A stretch of 64,000 bases of DNA from Phytohabitans suffuscus (GTDB lineage Bacteria; Actinomycetota; Actinomycetes; Mycobacteriales; Micromonosporaceae), in assembly GCF_011764565.1 (NCBI RefSeq), contig NZ_AP022871.1:62001-126000 (forward strand), given 5' to 3'. A model generated the notes under the pieces. The model made no database searches. It was not told where the DNA came from and worked only from the letters and a program-made list of their open reading frames with translations. This document shows, one piece after another, positions 20,872-30,780 of this stretch. A program made the translations under genes and the position numbers. The stretch's first letter is position 1. Each line of letters opens with the position of its first letter.

Positions 20872-22296
20872 GTGGATGACCGCCTGGTCCACCAGCCGAC
20901 CTCCATCACGGACACCGGAACGGCGCCGACCGCCCAGGAGATGATGGGCTGGATCGCCGACATCGTCGCGCGGGGCGTGCGCCGCCCCGGCTATCCGGCC
21001 GACGCCTGGACGGAGCGGTGGGCCAAGGAGCGGTTCGAGGAGTTCGGTCTGCGGGACGTGCGGCTGGAGCCGGTGACGACCCCGATCTGGCGCCCCCGCT
21101 CCGCCTCGCTCACGCTGTGGCCGGCCGACCGTTCCGACCAGACGATCACCTTCACCGGGCATGCCCTCCCGTACAGCTCCCCCAGCGAGGGCGTCACCGC
21201 GCCTCTGGCCACTGTGGATGGCACCGCCGCGCGGGGCGACGAGGTGAAGGGGCGCATCGCCGTCCAGGAGATCGGCTTCACGCGCGTGCCGCAGAAGATG
21301 ATGCGCCAGCGGTCGAGCGGCGAGTACGACCCCGAACAGGTCTTCGACGGCATGACCCAGACCGTCGCGTTCGACCTGGCCCGGGCCATGGCCTTCGACA
21401 GCGCCATCAAGGGCGGGGCGGAAGCCTACGTGGGCCTGCTGACCGGCGTGCCCTGGGAGACCAGCCGGTACTACTGGCCGATCGACGCGCGCCGCCGCAC
21501 GGTGCCGGCGATCTGGCTCAGCCCCGCGGACGGCGAGCGGGTCAAGCAGCTGCTGGCCACCGGCGCGTACGAGGGCAGGGTCATCTCCGACGCCACCATC
21601 ACCGAGGAGACCACGCACAACGTCATCGGCGTCCTGCCCGGCGCCTCCGACCACTGGGTGATCGTGGGCTCCCACCACGACGGGCCGTTCGCCTCGGCGG
21701 TGGAGGACGGCTCCGGCGTGGCGATGGTGCTGGCGCAGGCGAAGTTCTGGGCCTCGGTGCCGGCCGACCGACGGCCGCACAACCTGCTGTTCATGCTGAC
21801 CACCGGGCACATGGCGGGCGTCGCCGGCACGCTGGACTTCATCGCGAAGCACCGCGACCTGCTCAGCCGCACGGTGCTCGAGGTACACCTCGAACACGTC
21901 GCCCGCCGCTGCGAGTACGTCGACGGCGCGGTGGTGCCGACCGACGACCCCGAGGTGCGGTGGTGGTTCACCAGCGCGGTACCGGCGCTGGAGAAGCTGG
22001 TGGGCGAGTCGATCGCGGCGGAGAACGTGGTCCGTTCGTTCCTCATGCCGCCCACGTCGTTCGAGCGGATGCCGCCGACCGACGGCGCCTACTTCTATCC
22101 CGAAGGCGTCCCGCTGGTGCAGCACACGAGCGTCCCGGCGTACCTGCTCGACCCCGAGGACACATTGGACAAGGTGCACGAGCCGAGCCTGGTGCCGATC
22201 ACGCGCGCGGTGGCCCGCATCGTCGACGGCACCCGCGGCCTGTCGCCGGAGAGCTTCCGCAACGGCGACGCGCCCGCCGCCGAGGGCGACCGGTGA
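20872..22296 (+). CDS. M28-like metallopeptidase/amidohydrolase-fold protein
   Basis: The 474-aa protein starts at GTG 20872 behind GAGGAAGGA. It resembles the zinc aminopeptidase (M28) family: an N-terminal region, a PA-like insertion (about 90-250), then VIGVLPGASDHWVIVGSHHD with a ligand-type HHD, EDGSGVAMVLAQAKF, and a later LEHVARR. The canonical DDGSG is EDGSG and the Glu-Glu pair is hard to place, so catalysis is uncertain. There is no signal peptide, so it is cytosolic, unlike most M28 enzymes. In this operon, between an SDR and the methoxymalonyl genes, it might hydrolyse an amide or ester intermediate or serve self-protection. The stop overlaps the next gene (GTGA). Confidence 0.7.
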   Translation: MDDRLVHQPTSITDTGTAPTAQEMMGWIADIVARGVRRPGYPADAWTERWAKERFEEFGLRDVRLEPVTTPIWRPRSASLTLWPADRSDQTITFTGHALPYSSPSEGVTAPLATVDGTAARGDEVKGRIAVQEIGFTRVPQKMMRQRSSGEYDPEQVFDGMTQTVAFDLARAMAFDSAIKGGAEAYVGLLTGVPWETSRYYWPIDARRRTVPAIWLSPADGERVKQLLATGAYEGRVISDATITEETTHNVIGVLPGASDHWVIVGSHHDGPFASAVEDGSGVAMVLAQAKFWASVPADRRPHNLLFMLTTGHMAGVAGTLDFIAKHRDLLSRTVLEVHLEHVARRCEYVDGAVVPTDDPEVRWWFTSAVPALEKLVGESIAAENVVRSFLMPPTSFERMPPTDGAYFYPEGVPLVQHTSVPAYLLDPEDTLDKVHEPSLVPITRAVARIVDGTRGLSPESFRNGDAPAAEGDR

Positions 22297-23162
22297 GCGC
22301 CCCCGAGAGCGCCGAGCACCGGCTGACCGTCCTCGGCGCCGGCGTGATGGGCGTGAGCATCGCGGCGCTCGCCTCCGGCCACGGCATACCCGTGACGCTG
22401 GTCGACATCGACGAGGCGAAGCTGGACCGCGCGCGCACGGCACTGCCGCAGCAGATCCGCCTCGCCCAGCTCGTCGGCGCGCTCCCCCGCGACCGGGTGG
22501 CGGGCACGCTCGTCACCGGCACCGCCGTCGCCGCCGCGGCCGGTTCCACCGCGGTCGTCGAGGCCATCACCGAGAACGCCGAACAGAAGTCGAAGGTCCT
22601 GGCCGAGGTCGCCGCCGTGGTGCCGGCCGGCACCCCGCTGATCACCAACACCTCGGCCATCCCGATCGCCGAGCTGGCCGCCGCCGTGCCCCATCCCGGA
22701 CTGCTGATCGGCACCCACTTCATGAACCCCGCCTACGTCATCCGGAACGTGGAGGTCATCCGCGGGCCGCGGACGGCCGACTCCACCGTGGACGCCGTCG
22801 CCGGCCTGCTGTCCGCCGTGGACCGTCATCCCATCGTGGTACGTGACGCGCCGGGATTCGTGACCAGCCGGCTGCTCCATCCGATGCTCAACGCGGCGGC
22901 CCTGGTCGTGCAGCGCGGCACCGCCACGGTCGAGCAGGTGGACGCGCTGATGCAGGGCTGCCTCGGCCATGCGACCGGTCCGCTGCGCACCGCGGACCTG
23001 ATCGGGCTCGACAACCTGGTCGACTCGCTGAACGTGCTCTACGAGCACACCGGCGACGCCGGCTGCCAGCCGTGCGACCTGCTGCTGCGCAAGGTGCGCG
23101 ACGGTCACCTCGGCCGCAAGTCCGGCCGGGGCTTCTACGAGTACGGAGGAGCGGTGGCGTGA
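22293..23162 (+). CDS. fkbK-like: 3-hydroxyacyl-CoA dehydrogenase-like enzyme (FkbK type)
   Basis: The 289-aa NAD-dependent dehydrogenase has an N-terminal Rossmann motif (VLGAGVMGVSIA, about 12-23), the family motif ITNTSAIPIAELA and HFMNPAYV around the active-site His, and a C-terminal helical domain ending GRKSGRGFYEYGG. In FK520, ansamitocin and geldanamycin pathways the homologue oxidises glyceryl-ACP at C3 on the way to methoxymalonyl-ACP. The order here (dehydrogenase, ACP, acyl-CoA dehydrogenase, HAD protein) matches that pathway. GTG 22293 overlaps the M28-like stop by 4 bp and its own stop overlaps the ACP start (GTGA), so the genes are translationally coupled. Confidence 0.9.
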   Translation: MSAPESAEHRLTVLGAGVMGVSIAALASGHGIPVTLVDIDEAKLDRARTALPQQIRLAQLVGALPRDRVAGTLVTGTAVAAAAGSTAVVEAITENAEQKSKVLAEVAAVVPAGTPLITNTSAIPIAELAAAVPHPGLLIGTHFMNPAYVIRNVEVIRGPRTADSTVDAVAGLLSAVDRHPIVVRDAPGFVTSRLLHPMLNAAALVVQRGTATVEQVDALMQGCLGHATGPLRTADLIGLDNLVDSLNVLYEHTGDAGCQPCDLLLRKVRDGHLGRKSGRGFYEYGGAVA

Positions 23163-23428
23163 CTTCTGCCAGCCAGGCCCTCGAGGCGGACCTGACGGAT
23201 CTGCTGGAGCGGCGCACCAAGATCCCGGTGGCACCGGACGCCGACCTGTTCGAGCTCGGCGTGGTCTCCTCGCTGTTCGCCATGGAGCTCGTGGTCCACC
23301 TCGAGTCCACATACGACATCGCGATCGTCGGCCCCGACCTGGTGATGGAGAACTTCCGGTCGGTCCAGGCGATGGCTGCGCTCGTACGACGGATCCAGGA
23401 CCGGGTCGGTGCGGGCACCGGTGTCTGA
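23159..23428 (+). CDS. fkbJ-like: Discrete acyl carrier protein for methoxymalonyl unit (FkbJ type)
   Basis: The 89-aa carrier protein has the phosphopantetheine attachment region LFELGVVSSLFAMELV (the second Ser of VSSL is the expected site), with the usual preceding Asp replaced by Ser, as in other FkbJ-type ACPs. It would carry the glyceryl, hydroxymalonyl and methoxymalonyl intermediates. Its GTG overlaps the dehydrogenase stop by 4 bp, and its stop overlaps the next start by 8 bp. Confidence 0.92.
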   Translation: MTSASQALEADLTDLLERRTKIPVAPDADLFELGVVSSLFAMELVVHLESTYDIAIVGPDLVMENFRSVQAMAALVRRIQDRVGAGTGV

Positions 23429-24533
23429 GCGGCCGGACGCGGCGGCGGTCGCGCTCGTCGACGAGCTGGTCGGCGACCTCGCCGGCACGTGGGACACCTC
23501 GGGCGTGCTGCCCGATCCGGTGCTGCGCAAGCTCGGCGGGGCCGGGCTGCTCTGCGCGCAGGTACCCGAGGTCTACGGTGGACCGGGCTACAGCAGCCTC
23601 CGCAACGGTGAGCTCACCGCACACGTCGGCGGCCGGTGCAGCTCCCTGCGCAGTATCCAGACCTCGCAGGGCATGGCGGCGTGGACGGTGACCCGCCTCG
23701 GCACCGAGCGGCAGCGGGCGGCGTACCTGCCCCGCCTCGTCGGCGGCGAGCTGGCCGCCGTGGCGTTCAGCGAGCCCGGCGCCGGCAGCGACCTGTCCAC
23801 GATGGAGACCCGGGCCCGGATCGACGGTGACGAGCTGGTGCTCGACGGCCACAAGGTCTGGATCACCGGCGCCGCGTACGCGGATCTGGTCGTCGTGTTC
23901 GCGGGGTACGGCGACGCCGGCACCGCGGTGATGGTCCCCGCCGGCGCACCCGGCGTCACCATCGAGCGGGTGCCCGAGCCGCTGGGCTGCCGCGCCGCCG
24001 GCCATGCCAACGTGCGGCTCGACGGGGTCCGCGTACCCCTGGACAGCGTCCTCGGCGGCCGCCCCGGGCAGTCCCTGCCGCTGCTGGTGACGATCGCGCT
24101 CGCGTACGGGCGGATCTCGGTGGCCTGGGGCTGCGCGGGCATCCTGCGCGCCTGCCTGGCCGCCGCCACCGCGCACGCCCGCGGCCGGCGGCAGTTCGGC
24201 CGGCCGCTGGCCGAGCACCAGCTCGTCGCCCGGCACCTGGCCGAGCTGTTCACCGCCGAGCGGGTGGCCAGCCGGGCCTGCGCCGACGCGAGTGCCAGCT
24301 GGGACGGCAACTCGCCCGACCTGGTCACCGCCACGATGCTGGCCAAGTACGTCAGCTCGACCCAGGCCGCCCGCGGCGCCGCGACGGCTGTCCAGGTGCT
24401 GGCGTCGGCGGGCGCGCGCGACGGTCACGCGGTGGCGCGCGCGTACCGGGACGCCAAGCTGATGGAGATCATCGAGGGCAGCAACGAGATGTGCGAGCTC
24501 ATGCTGGCCCGGCACGCGTTGAGCGCGGCCTGA
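23421..24533 (+). CDS. fkbI-like: Acyl-CoA dehydrogenase-like oxidase (FkbI type)
   Basis: The 370-aa flavoprotein of the acyl-CoA dehydrogenase family has VAFSEPGAGSDLSTMETRA (FAD/substrate segment), HKVWITGAAYADLVVVF, RRQFGRPLAEHQLVARHLA, and a C-terminal IIEGSNEMCELMLARHAL in the usual catalytic-Glu region. In methoxymalonyl pathways it oxidises the ACP-bound intermediate next to the FkbK-type enzyme. GTG 23421 (MSERPDAAAV) is chosen, overlapping the ACP stop by 8 bp; GTG 23409 in the same frame would add four residues. The FkbH homologue follows after 27 bp. Confidence 0.88.
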   Translation: MSERPDAAAVALVDELVGDLAGTWDTSGVLPDPVLRKLGGAGLLCAQVPEVYGGPGYSSLRNGELTAHVGGRCSSLRSIQTSQGMAAWTVTRLGTERQRAAYLPRLVGGELAAVAFSEPGAGSDLSTMETRARIDGDELVLDGHKVWITGAAYADLVVVFAGYGDAGTAVMVPAGAPGVTIERVPEPLGCRAAGHANVRLDGVRVPLDSVLGGRPGQSLPLLVTIALAYGRISVAWGCAGILRACLAAATAHARGRRQFGRPLAEHQLVARHLAELFTAERVASRACADASASWDGNSPDLVTATMLAKYVSSTQAARGAATAVQVLASAGARDGHAVARAYRDAKLMEIIEGSNEMCELMLARHALSAA

Positions 24534-24560
24534 ACCAGACCCGACCGGCCGGAGGCGGCG

Positions 24561-25658
24561 ATGAGTGACAGACCGGTACTCGTGAAGTGCCTGGTGTGGG
24601 ACCTGGACAACACCGTGTGGGACGGCACGCTGCTGGAGGACGGCGAGGTCGACCTGCGCGCCGGCGTCCTCGCCACCGTCGAGGAGCTCGACCGGCGGGG
24701 CATCCTGCAGTCGGTGTCCAGCAGGAACGACCACGACCCGACCTGGCGGCGGCTGACCGAGCTGGGCCTGGCCGACTACTTCGTGGCGCCGCGCATCGGG
24801 TGGGGGCGCAAGTCCGACGCGGTCCGGGCGATCGCCGAGCGGCTCGACTTCGCGCTCACCACCATCGCGTTCATCGACGATCAGCCGGCCGAACGGGCCG
24901 AGGTCCGGTACCACCTGCCGGAGGTCCGCTGCTACACCGCCGAGCAGGTCGCCGAGCTGGTGTCGCTGGCGGAGTTCAGCCCCACCACGGTGACCGTCGA
25001 CGCGCGCCGCCGGCGCTCCATGTACCAGGCGAACCTGCGACGGGAGGCGGCGCAGGCCGACTTCACCGGGCCGGACCACGACTTCCTTCGATCGCTGGAG
25101 CTGGTCATGCGGATCGGCCGGGCGACCGGGGAGGAGCTTTCCCGGGTATCGGAGCTGACCCTGCGCACCAGCCAGATGAACGCGACCGGCGTGCACTACC
25201 CGGACGCGACGCTGCGCGGCCTGCTCGACGACGCCGGCCACGAGGTGCTGGTGACGACGCTCGCCGACCGGTTCGGCTCGCACGGCGCGGTGGGTGTGCT
25301 GCTCCTGCGGCGGCACCCCGGCGTGTGGCACCTGAAGCTGCTCGCCACCTCGTGCCGGGTCGTGTCGTACGGCGCCGGCACCGCGATCCTGAGCTGGCTC
25401 GCCGACCAGGCCGCGCGCGCCGGCGTCCACCTGCTGGCCGACTTCCGCCCGACCGACCGCAACCGCATGATGGACATCGCCTACCGGTTCGCCGGGTTCG
25501 GCGACGGCGGATGCGCCTGCCGCGACGAGCTCCCGCCCGCGACGGAGCCGGACGTCCGGCGGCTGCACCTGGTACCGGCCGCGCAGCCGGAGTCCACGAC
25601 GATCCGGCTCACCGCGCCGGACCTCACGACCCGGCCGGCCTCTTCCGTGCCAGGGTGA
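24561..25658 (+). CDS. fkbH-like: HAD-superfamily glyceryl transferase/phosphatase (FkbH type)
   Basis: The 365-aa protein starts at ATG 24561 with GGAGG 5 nt away. The N-terminal HAD domain carries [16 protein letters not shown] (DxDxT at 14-18) and the later [14 protein letters not shown]; a GNAT-like C-terminal domain follows ([25 protein letters not shown]). FkbH enzymes take 1,3-bisphosphoglycerate, remove phosphate and load glyceryl on the carrier protein, the first step to methoxymalonyl-ACP; homologues also start tetronate rings. The FkbG/I/J/K homologues beside it argue for methoxymalonyl. Its 3' end overlaps the convergent O-methyltransferase by 35 bp. Confidence 0.93.
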   Translation: MSDRPVLVKCLVWDLDNTVWDGTLLEDGEVDLRAGVLATVEELDRRGILQSVSSRNDHDPTWRRLTELGLADYFVAPRIGWGRKSDAVRAIAERLDFALTTIAFIDDQPAERAEVRYHLPEVRCYTAEQVAELVSLAEFSPTTVTVDARRRRSMYQANLRREAAQADFTGPDHDFLRSLELVMRIGRATGEELSRVSELTLRTSQMNATGVHYPDATLRGLLDDAGHEVLVTTLADRFGSHGAVGVLLLRRHPGVWHLKLLATSCRVVSYGAGTAILSWLADQAARAGVHLLADFRPTDRNRMMDIAYRFAGFGDGGCACRDELPPATEPDVRRLHLVPAAQPESTTIRLTAPDLTTRPASSVPG

Positions 25659-26292
25659 TGCCGTCGGCCATGACCAGCATGCTGATGTCGACCCGGTCGT
25701 CGTCGCGCAGGAACGCGTTGAGCTCGCGGATCGCCACCGTGTCCGCGTCCCGCGCGGCCGGATCGGCCACCCGGCCGAAGAACAGCGTGTTGTCCAGCAC
25801 CATCAGGCCGCCGGCGCGCAGCAGGGACAGCGACAGTTCGTAGTACGCCAGGTAGTTCGGCTTGTCGGCGTCGACGAAGACCAGATCGAACGCCGCCGCC
25901 TCGGCGGCCAGCCCGGCCAGCGTCCGCGCGGCATCCCCGATCCGCAGCTCGATGCGCTCGGACACGCCGGCCCGCTTCCAGTACTCCGCGCCGATGCTCG
26001 GCCATCGGTCGGTGATGTCGCAGGTGACCAGGCGGCCGTCCGCGGGCAGGGCACGGGCCATGCAGAGCGCGCTGTACCCGGTGAAGGTACCCACCTCCAG
26101 TACCGCGCGGGCACCGGTCAGCGCGGTCAGCAGCGCGAGCAGCTGGCCTTCCTCGGCCATCACCTGCATCGCCCGGCCGGCGGGCAGCCTGGCGGTCAGC
26201 TCCCGCAGCTCGCGCAGGATCTCGTCGTCCCGCAGCGACACGTCGCGGACGTAGGCGAGCAGGTCCGGTGTGATGTCCAGCTGGTCGGCCAC
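25624..26292 (-). CDS. fkbG-like: SAM-dependent O-methyltransferase (FkbG type)
   Basis: This 222-aa class I, metal-dependent methyltransferase (caffeoyl-CoA OMT family) has SAM motif [19 protein letters not shown], metal-binding DADKPNY, and [11 protein letters not shown]. In methoxymalonyl pathways it methylates hydroxymalonyl-ACP. It belongs to the minus-strand PKS operon, 4 bp after the PKS stop, while the other four pathway genes are on the opposite strand; the two sets converge and overlap. The start is uncertain: GTG 26292 is chosen, TTG 26304 (overlapping the PKS stop) is the alternative. It is separate from the UbiE-like methyltransferase at 42181. Confidence 0.9.
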   Translation of the reverse strand: MADQLDITPDLLAYVRDVSLRDDEILRELRELTARLPAGRAMQVMAEEGQLLALLTALTGARAVLEVGTFTGYSALCMARALPADGRLVTCDITDRWPSIGAEYWKRAGVSERIELRIGDAARTLAGLAAEAAAFDLVFVDADKPNYLAYYELSLSLLRAGGLMVLDNTLFFGRVADPAARDADTVAIRELNAFLRDDDRVDISMLVMADGITLARKRPAGS

Positions 26293-26296
26293 GGTG

Positions 26297-29200
26297 TCAC
26301 CCAAGTTCCCGGTCGAGCAGCGCGAACATGTCCTCCGCGCTGGCGGCGGTCAGATCGGTCTCGTCGGGCACCCGCGCGTACCTGTCCAGCAGCGCGGTCA
26401 GCCGGCTCAGCAGCTCGGCGCGTCCCGGGTCGCCGGCGGGCAGCCGGTCGAGCGTGGCCTCCACCGCGTCCAGCCCGTCGGCCGCCGGCTCCGCCCCGCC
26501 CTCGACGAGCTGGCCCAGCAGGTGCGCGGCGAGCGTCCGGGCGGTCGGATAGTCGAACGCCAGCGTCGTGGGCAGCTTCAGCCCGCTGGCACGGGTCAGC
26601 CGGTTGCGCAGCTCCACCGCGGCGATCGAGTCGAAACCCAGCTCCTTGAACGCCTTCTCCGCGCCGACCGCGTCCGCGGCGGCGTGCCCCAGCACCGCGG
26701 CGGCGTGCCCGCGGACCAGCTCCAGCACCCGGTCGAGCCGGCCCTCCGGCGGCATCGCGGCCAGCTCGGTGCGCAGCGCCGACTCGGCCGAGGCCGGCTC
26801 GGACCGGCGGGCCTCCGGTATCTCGTCGAACAGCCGCGACGGCCGGGCGAGCGTGAACACCGGCAGGAACCGGTCCCACGCGACGTCGGCCAGCACCGTC
26901 GCCGGCTCGTCCCGGTCGAGCACCTCGCCCAGCGCGGCCGCCGCCTGCTCCGGTCCGAGCGGGGTCAGCCCCTGCCGGCGGACCTGGTCGAGGGCGGCGT
27001 CGCCCACCGCCGGGTCGGCCCAGGGGGCCCACGCCACCGAGCGGACCTCCCGGCCCTGGCTCGCCAGCGCGTCCAGGTAGGCGTTGAGGGCGGCGTACGC
27101 GCCGTGGTCCTTGCTGCCCAGACCGCCGCCGCGGAGGTGAAGTAGACGACCGTCTCGGCGTCGCCCGGCTCCGGTACGGCCCCGGCCTGTGCGGCGAGGC
27201 GGGCGGGATCCAGCTCCATCAGTGGCGCCAGCTCGCCGCCGGCGGCGGTGTGGATGACCGTGCCGACGTCGGCGTCCGGCGGCACCGCCGCCGCGACCGT
27301 GACCGAGGTCCCCAGCTCCGCGACCAGCTCTTCGGCGCCGGGCGTGGCGGCGCCACCGTCGCCGATCAGGACGATCCGGCTGGCGCCCCGGCCGACCAGC
27401 CAGCGAGCCACGTGCGCGGGCTGGCCGGTGACCCCGCCGGTGACGAGGACGGTGCCGCGCGGCTTCCACTCCTGGCGCGGCGCCGAGTCCCGAAGCGGCG
27501 CCCGCACCAGCCGCCGCGCGAGAGCGCCCGAGTGGCGGAGCGCCACCTGGTCCTCGGGACCGCCGAGGACGCGCGCCAGGGCATCGACGTCGACGGTCCC
27601 CGGGAGGTCCACGAGACCGCCCCAGAGCGCGGGATGCTCAAGCGCGGCCACCAGGCCGAGTCCCCAGATCCGCGCCTGCGCGGCGCAGCGCGCGGGGTCG
27701 GCCGGACCGGTCGACACCGCACCCTGGGTAGCGGCCCAGAGGGTGGCGTCGACACCCGCGTCCACAAGGGACTGGAGCAGGGTGAGCGTGCCGGCGAGCC
27801 CGTCCTTCTCGTCGAGCCCGAGCAGCGAGAGCACGCGCAACGGGCCGGCCTCGCCGCGCGATCGCCACTCGGCCGCCATGGTGGGGCGGTCGGCCGGCGC
27901 GACCGCCTCGCCCAGCGCCTCGGCCCACCCGTATCCGCTGCCCTCCGGCCGGACGACGAGCCACGGCTCGGGCGGGGCGGCGAGGGTCGGCTCGGCGAGC
28001 GGCCGCCACTCGACGTGGTAACGCCACCGGTCGGGGTCCGGGCCCGCGGACTCCACTTTGTACACCGAGTCGACCCAGTGCCGCCGCCGCTGGAAGGCGT
28101 AGGTGGGTAGGTCGATCCTGGCCGGTGTGGCCGGGTAGAGGGGTGTCCAGTCGACGGTGATGCCGTTGGTGTGGGCGTGGGCGAGTGCGGTGTGGATTTG
28201 GGTGGTGGTGTCGTGGTCGCGGCGCAGGGTCGGGATCGTGACGGCCCGGTCGCTGGTCTCGCTGATCGCGGTGGCCAGGACGGGGTGTGGGCTGGCTTCG
28301 ATGAAGGTGGTGTAGCCGTCGTTGAGGAGTGTTTGGATGGTGTCCGCGAACCGCACCGGCTGACGCAAATTCGTTGCCCAGTAGTCGGCGGTAAGGCTGG
28401 TGGTGTCGATCCTGGCGGCGGTGACGGTGGAGTAGAAGGCGACCTGTCCTGGTCCGGGTTGGATGCCGGTCAGCTGCTCGACGATCGTGCCTGCGATGGT
28501 GTCGACATCGGGGTGGTGGGAGGCGTAGTCCACGTCGATCCGCCGTGCTCGGATGTCCCGCTCGGCGCAGGTTTGCACGATCGCGTCGATCTGGTCCGGT
28601 GGCCCGCTGATGACGGTGTTGCTGGGTGAGTTGGTCGCGGCGACCGCGACCTGCCCGGACAGCAGCGCACGCACCTCTGCCTCCGGCAGGTGGATGGAAG
28701 CCATCGCCCCACGCCCGGACAGACCCCGCAGGATCCGGGAACGCTCGGCCACCACCCGCGCCCCATCAACCAAACTCAACACCCCAGCCACCACAGCGGC
28801 AGCTATCTCACCCTGCGAGTGGCCGACCACCGCGGCCGGACGGACACCGTGCTGCGCCCACACCTCGGCGAGGGAGACCATCACCGCCCACAACACCGGC
28901 TGCACCACATCCACCCGGTCCAGACCGCCAGCACCGCCGAGAATCTCGGTCAGCGACCAGTCCACCCAAGGCCGCAAAGCCTGCTCACACTCGGCGATCC
29001 TGGCCGCGAACACCGGACTTTCGGTGAGCAGTCGCCGGCCCATCCCTACCCACTGTGACCCTTGGCCGGGGAACACCATGACGGGGCCGGTTCCGGTCGT
29101 GTTGCCGGTGATGACGCCGGGGTGTGGCCGGCCGCCGGCCAGCGCGGTCAGGGCGTCCACCAACGCCTGCCGGTCCTGACCGACCACCGCCGCCCGGTCG

Positions 29201-30765
29201 GGCAGCTGGCTGCGGGTGCTCCACAGTGACCAGCCCACCCGCGAGGCGGTCAGGTCCGGCCGGTCGTGGATCCAGTCGGCCAGGCGTGCCGCTTGGGCCC
29301 GCAACGCCGGGCCGCCCTTGGCCGACAGCAGCCACACCCCACCGCCGTCCACATCGGACGCGGGAGGCGGATCCGGTTCGGCGGCCTCTTCGAGGATCAC
29401 GTGGGCGTTGGTGCCGGAGATGCCGAAGGAGGAGACGGCGGCCCGGCGGGGACGGCCGGTCTCTGGCCAGTCGACCGCGGAGGTCAGCAGCCGCACCGCG
29501 CCGCCGTCCCAGTCCACGTGCGTGGTCGGCTGGTCGATGTGGAGGGAGCGCGGGAGGACGCCGTGGCGCATGGCCTCGACCATCTTGATGACCCCGGCCA
29601 CCCCCGCCGCCCCCTGGGTGTGGCCGATGTTCGACTTGATGGAGCCCAACCACAGCGGCTGGTCCGCGGTCCGGTCCTGGCCGTAGGTGGCCAGCAGCGC
29701 CTGGGCCTCGATCGGGTCACCGAGCGTGGTGCCGGTGCCGTGCGCCTCCACCGCGTCCACCTCGGCCGGTGTCAGGCCGGCGTTGGCCAGGGCCTGGCGG
29801 ATAACCCGCTGCTGGGCGATGTCGTTCGGGGCGGCGAGTCCGTTGCTGGCGCCGTCCTGGTTGATCGCGCTCCCCCGCACCACGGCCAGCACCCGGTGGC
29901 CGTTGCGCCGCGCCTCCGACAGCCGTTCCAGCAGCACCAGCCCGACGCCCTCGGCGAAGCCGGTGCCGTCGGCGCTCGCGGCGAACGAGCGGCAGCGGCC
30001 GTCCGGCGACAGGCCCCGCTGCCGGGAGAACTCCACGAAGGCCGTCGGTGTGGCCATCACCGTGACGCCGCCGGCGATGGCCAGCGTGCAGTCGCCGTGA
30101 CGCAGGGCCTGGCTCGCCAGGTGGATCGCCACCAGCGACGACGAACACGCGGTGTCCACCGTCACCGCCGGGCCCTCCAGCCCCAGCGTGTACGCGACGC
30201 GGCCGGAGACGACGCTGTTGAGCATCCCGGTGGTGGCGTACCCCTCGCACTCGTCGGGTATCACGGGCAGGCGGGAGAGGTAGTCCTGGCTGGGCGCTCC
30301 GGCGTACACGCCGGTCCGGCCGCCGCGCAGGGTGGCGGCGTCGATGCCCGCGCGTTCCAGCAGCACCCAGGCGGTCTCCAGGAACAGCCGCTGCTGCGGA
30401 TCCATCGCGTCCGCCTCGCGCGGCGAGATGCCGAAGAACGCCGCGTCGAAGCCGTCCGCGTCGTACAGGAAGCCGCCGTCGCGCACGTACGTGGCGCCCG
30501 GCCGGTCGGGGTCCGGGTCGTACAGGGAGTCCAGGTGCCATCCCCGGTCGGCCGGGAACGGGCCGATGGCGTCCACATCGGACTCAACGAGCCGCCACAG
30601 CTCCTCGGGCGTGGTCACCCCACCCGGGTACCGGCAGGCGGCCGCGACGATCGCGATCGGCTCGTACTGGCGGTCTCTGAGCTCGCGCAGGCGCTGCTGA
30701 GCCTGTCCCAGGTCGCGGGTGACCCGCCTGAGGTACTGGCGGAGCTTCTCCTCGGTCTCCGACAT
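26297..30765 (-). CDS. Type I PKS, one module KS-AT-(degenerate KR)-ACP (one frameshift)
   Basis: Single module of about 1489 aa with one G lost near 27121 restored. ATG 30765 ([15 protein letters not shown]) follows GGGGAG and begins the docking helix. KS about 35-455 (Cys207), AT about 555-850 (Ser650 in GHSQG, YASH, methylmalonyl-CoA), a long structural linker, KR about 1105-1290, ACP Ser1380, docking tail MFALLDREL. The KR is odd: the NADPH loop reads [13 protein letters not shown] instead of TGGTGxLGxxxAR, the LDD motif is absent ([10 protein letters not shown]), and the catalytic Lys position is Gln (LAAQAGAV), although Ser and Tyr remain. It is probably non-reducing (C-type), leaving a ketone. 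The gene starts 15 bp after the bimodular PKS and precedes the O-methyltransferase. Confidence 0.9.
28110..29080 (-). repeat. Near-identical AT cassette, copy 3 of 4
   Basis: An inverted copy, relative to the window, of the AT/linker blocks at 2440-3500 and 8920-9940, with the same YASH and GHSQG signatures and the same linker before the KR region. Similarity breaks near 28100, where a different KR-type linker begins. Boundaries are approximate. Confidence 0.8.
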
Positions 30766-30780
30766 CCGTCCACTCCCCAC

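Noticed and set aside
22095..25568. Very long open frame on the minus strand opposite the methoxymalonyl genes
   Set aside because: It is antisense to several genes with clear family motifs, has no motif itself and is a by-product of high GC content. Similar antisense frames across the PKS genes were rejected for the same reason.
24561..25658. FkbH homologue as evidence for a tetronate ring
   Set aside because: The neighbours are FkbG, I, J and K homologues, the methoxymalonyl set. The KSIII-like protein at 60273 belongs with the MSAS/halogenase unit rather than with a tetronate set.
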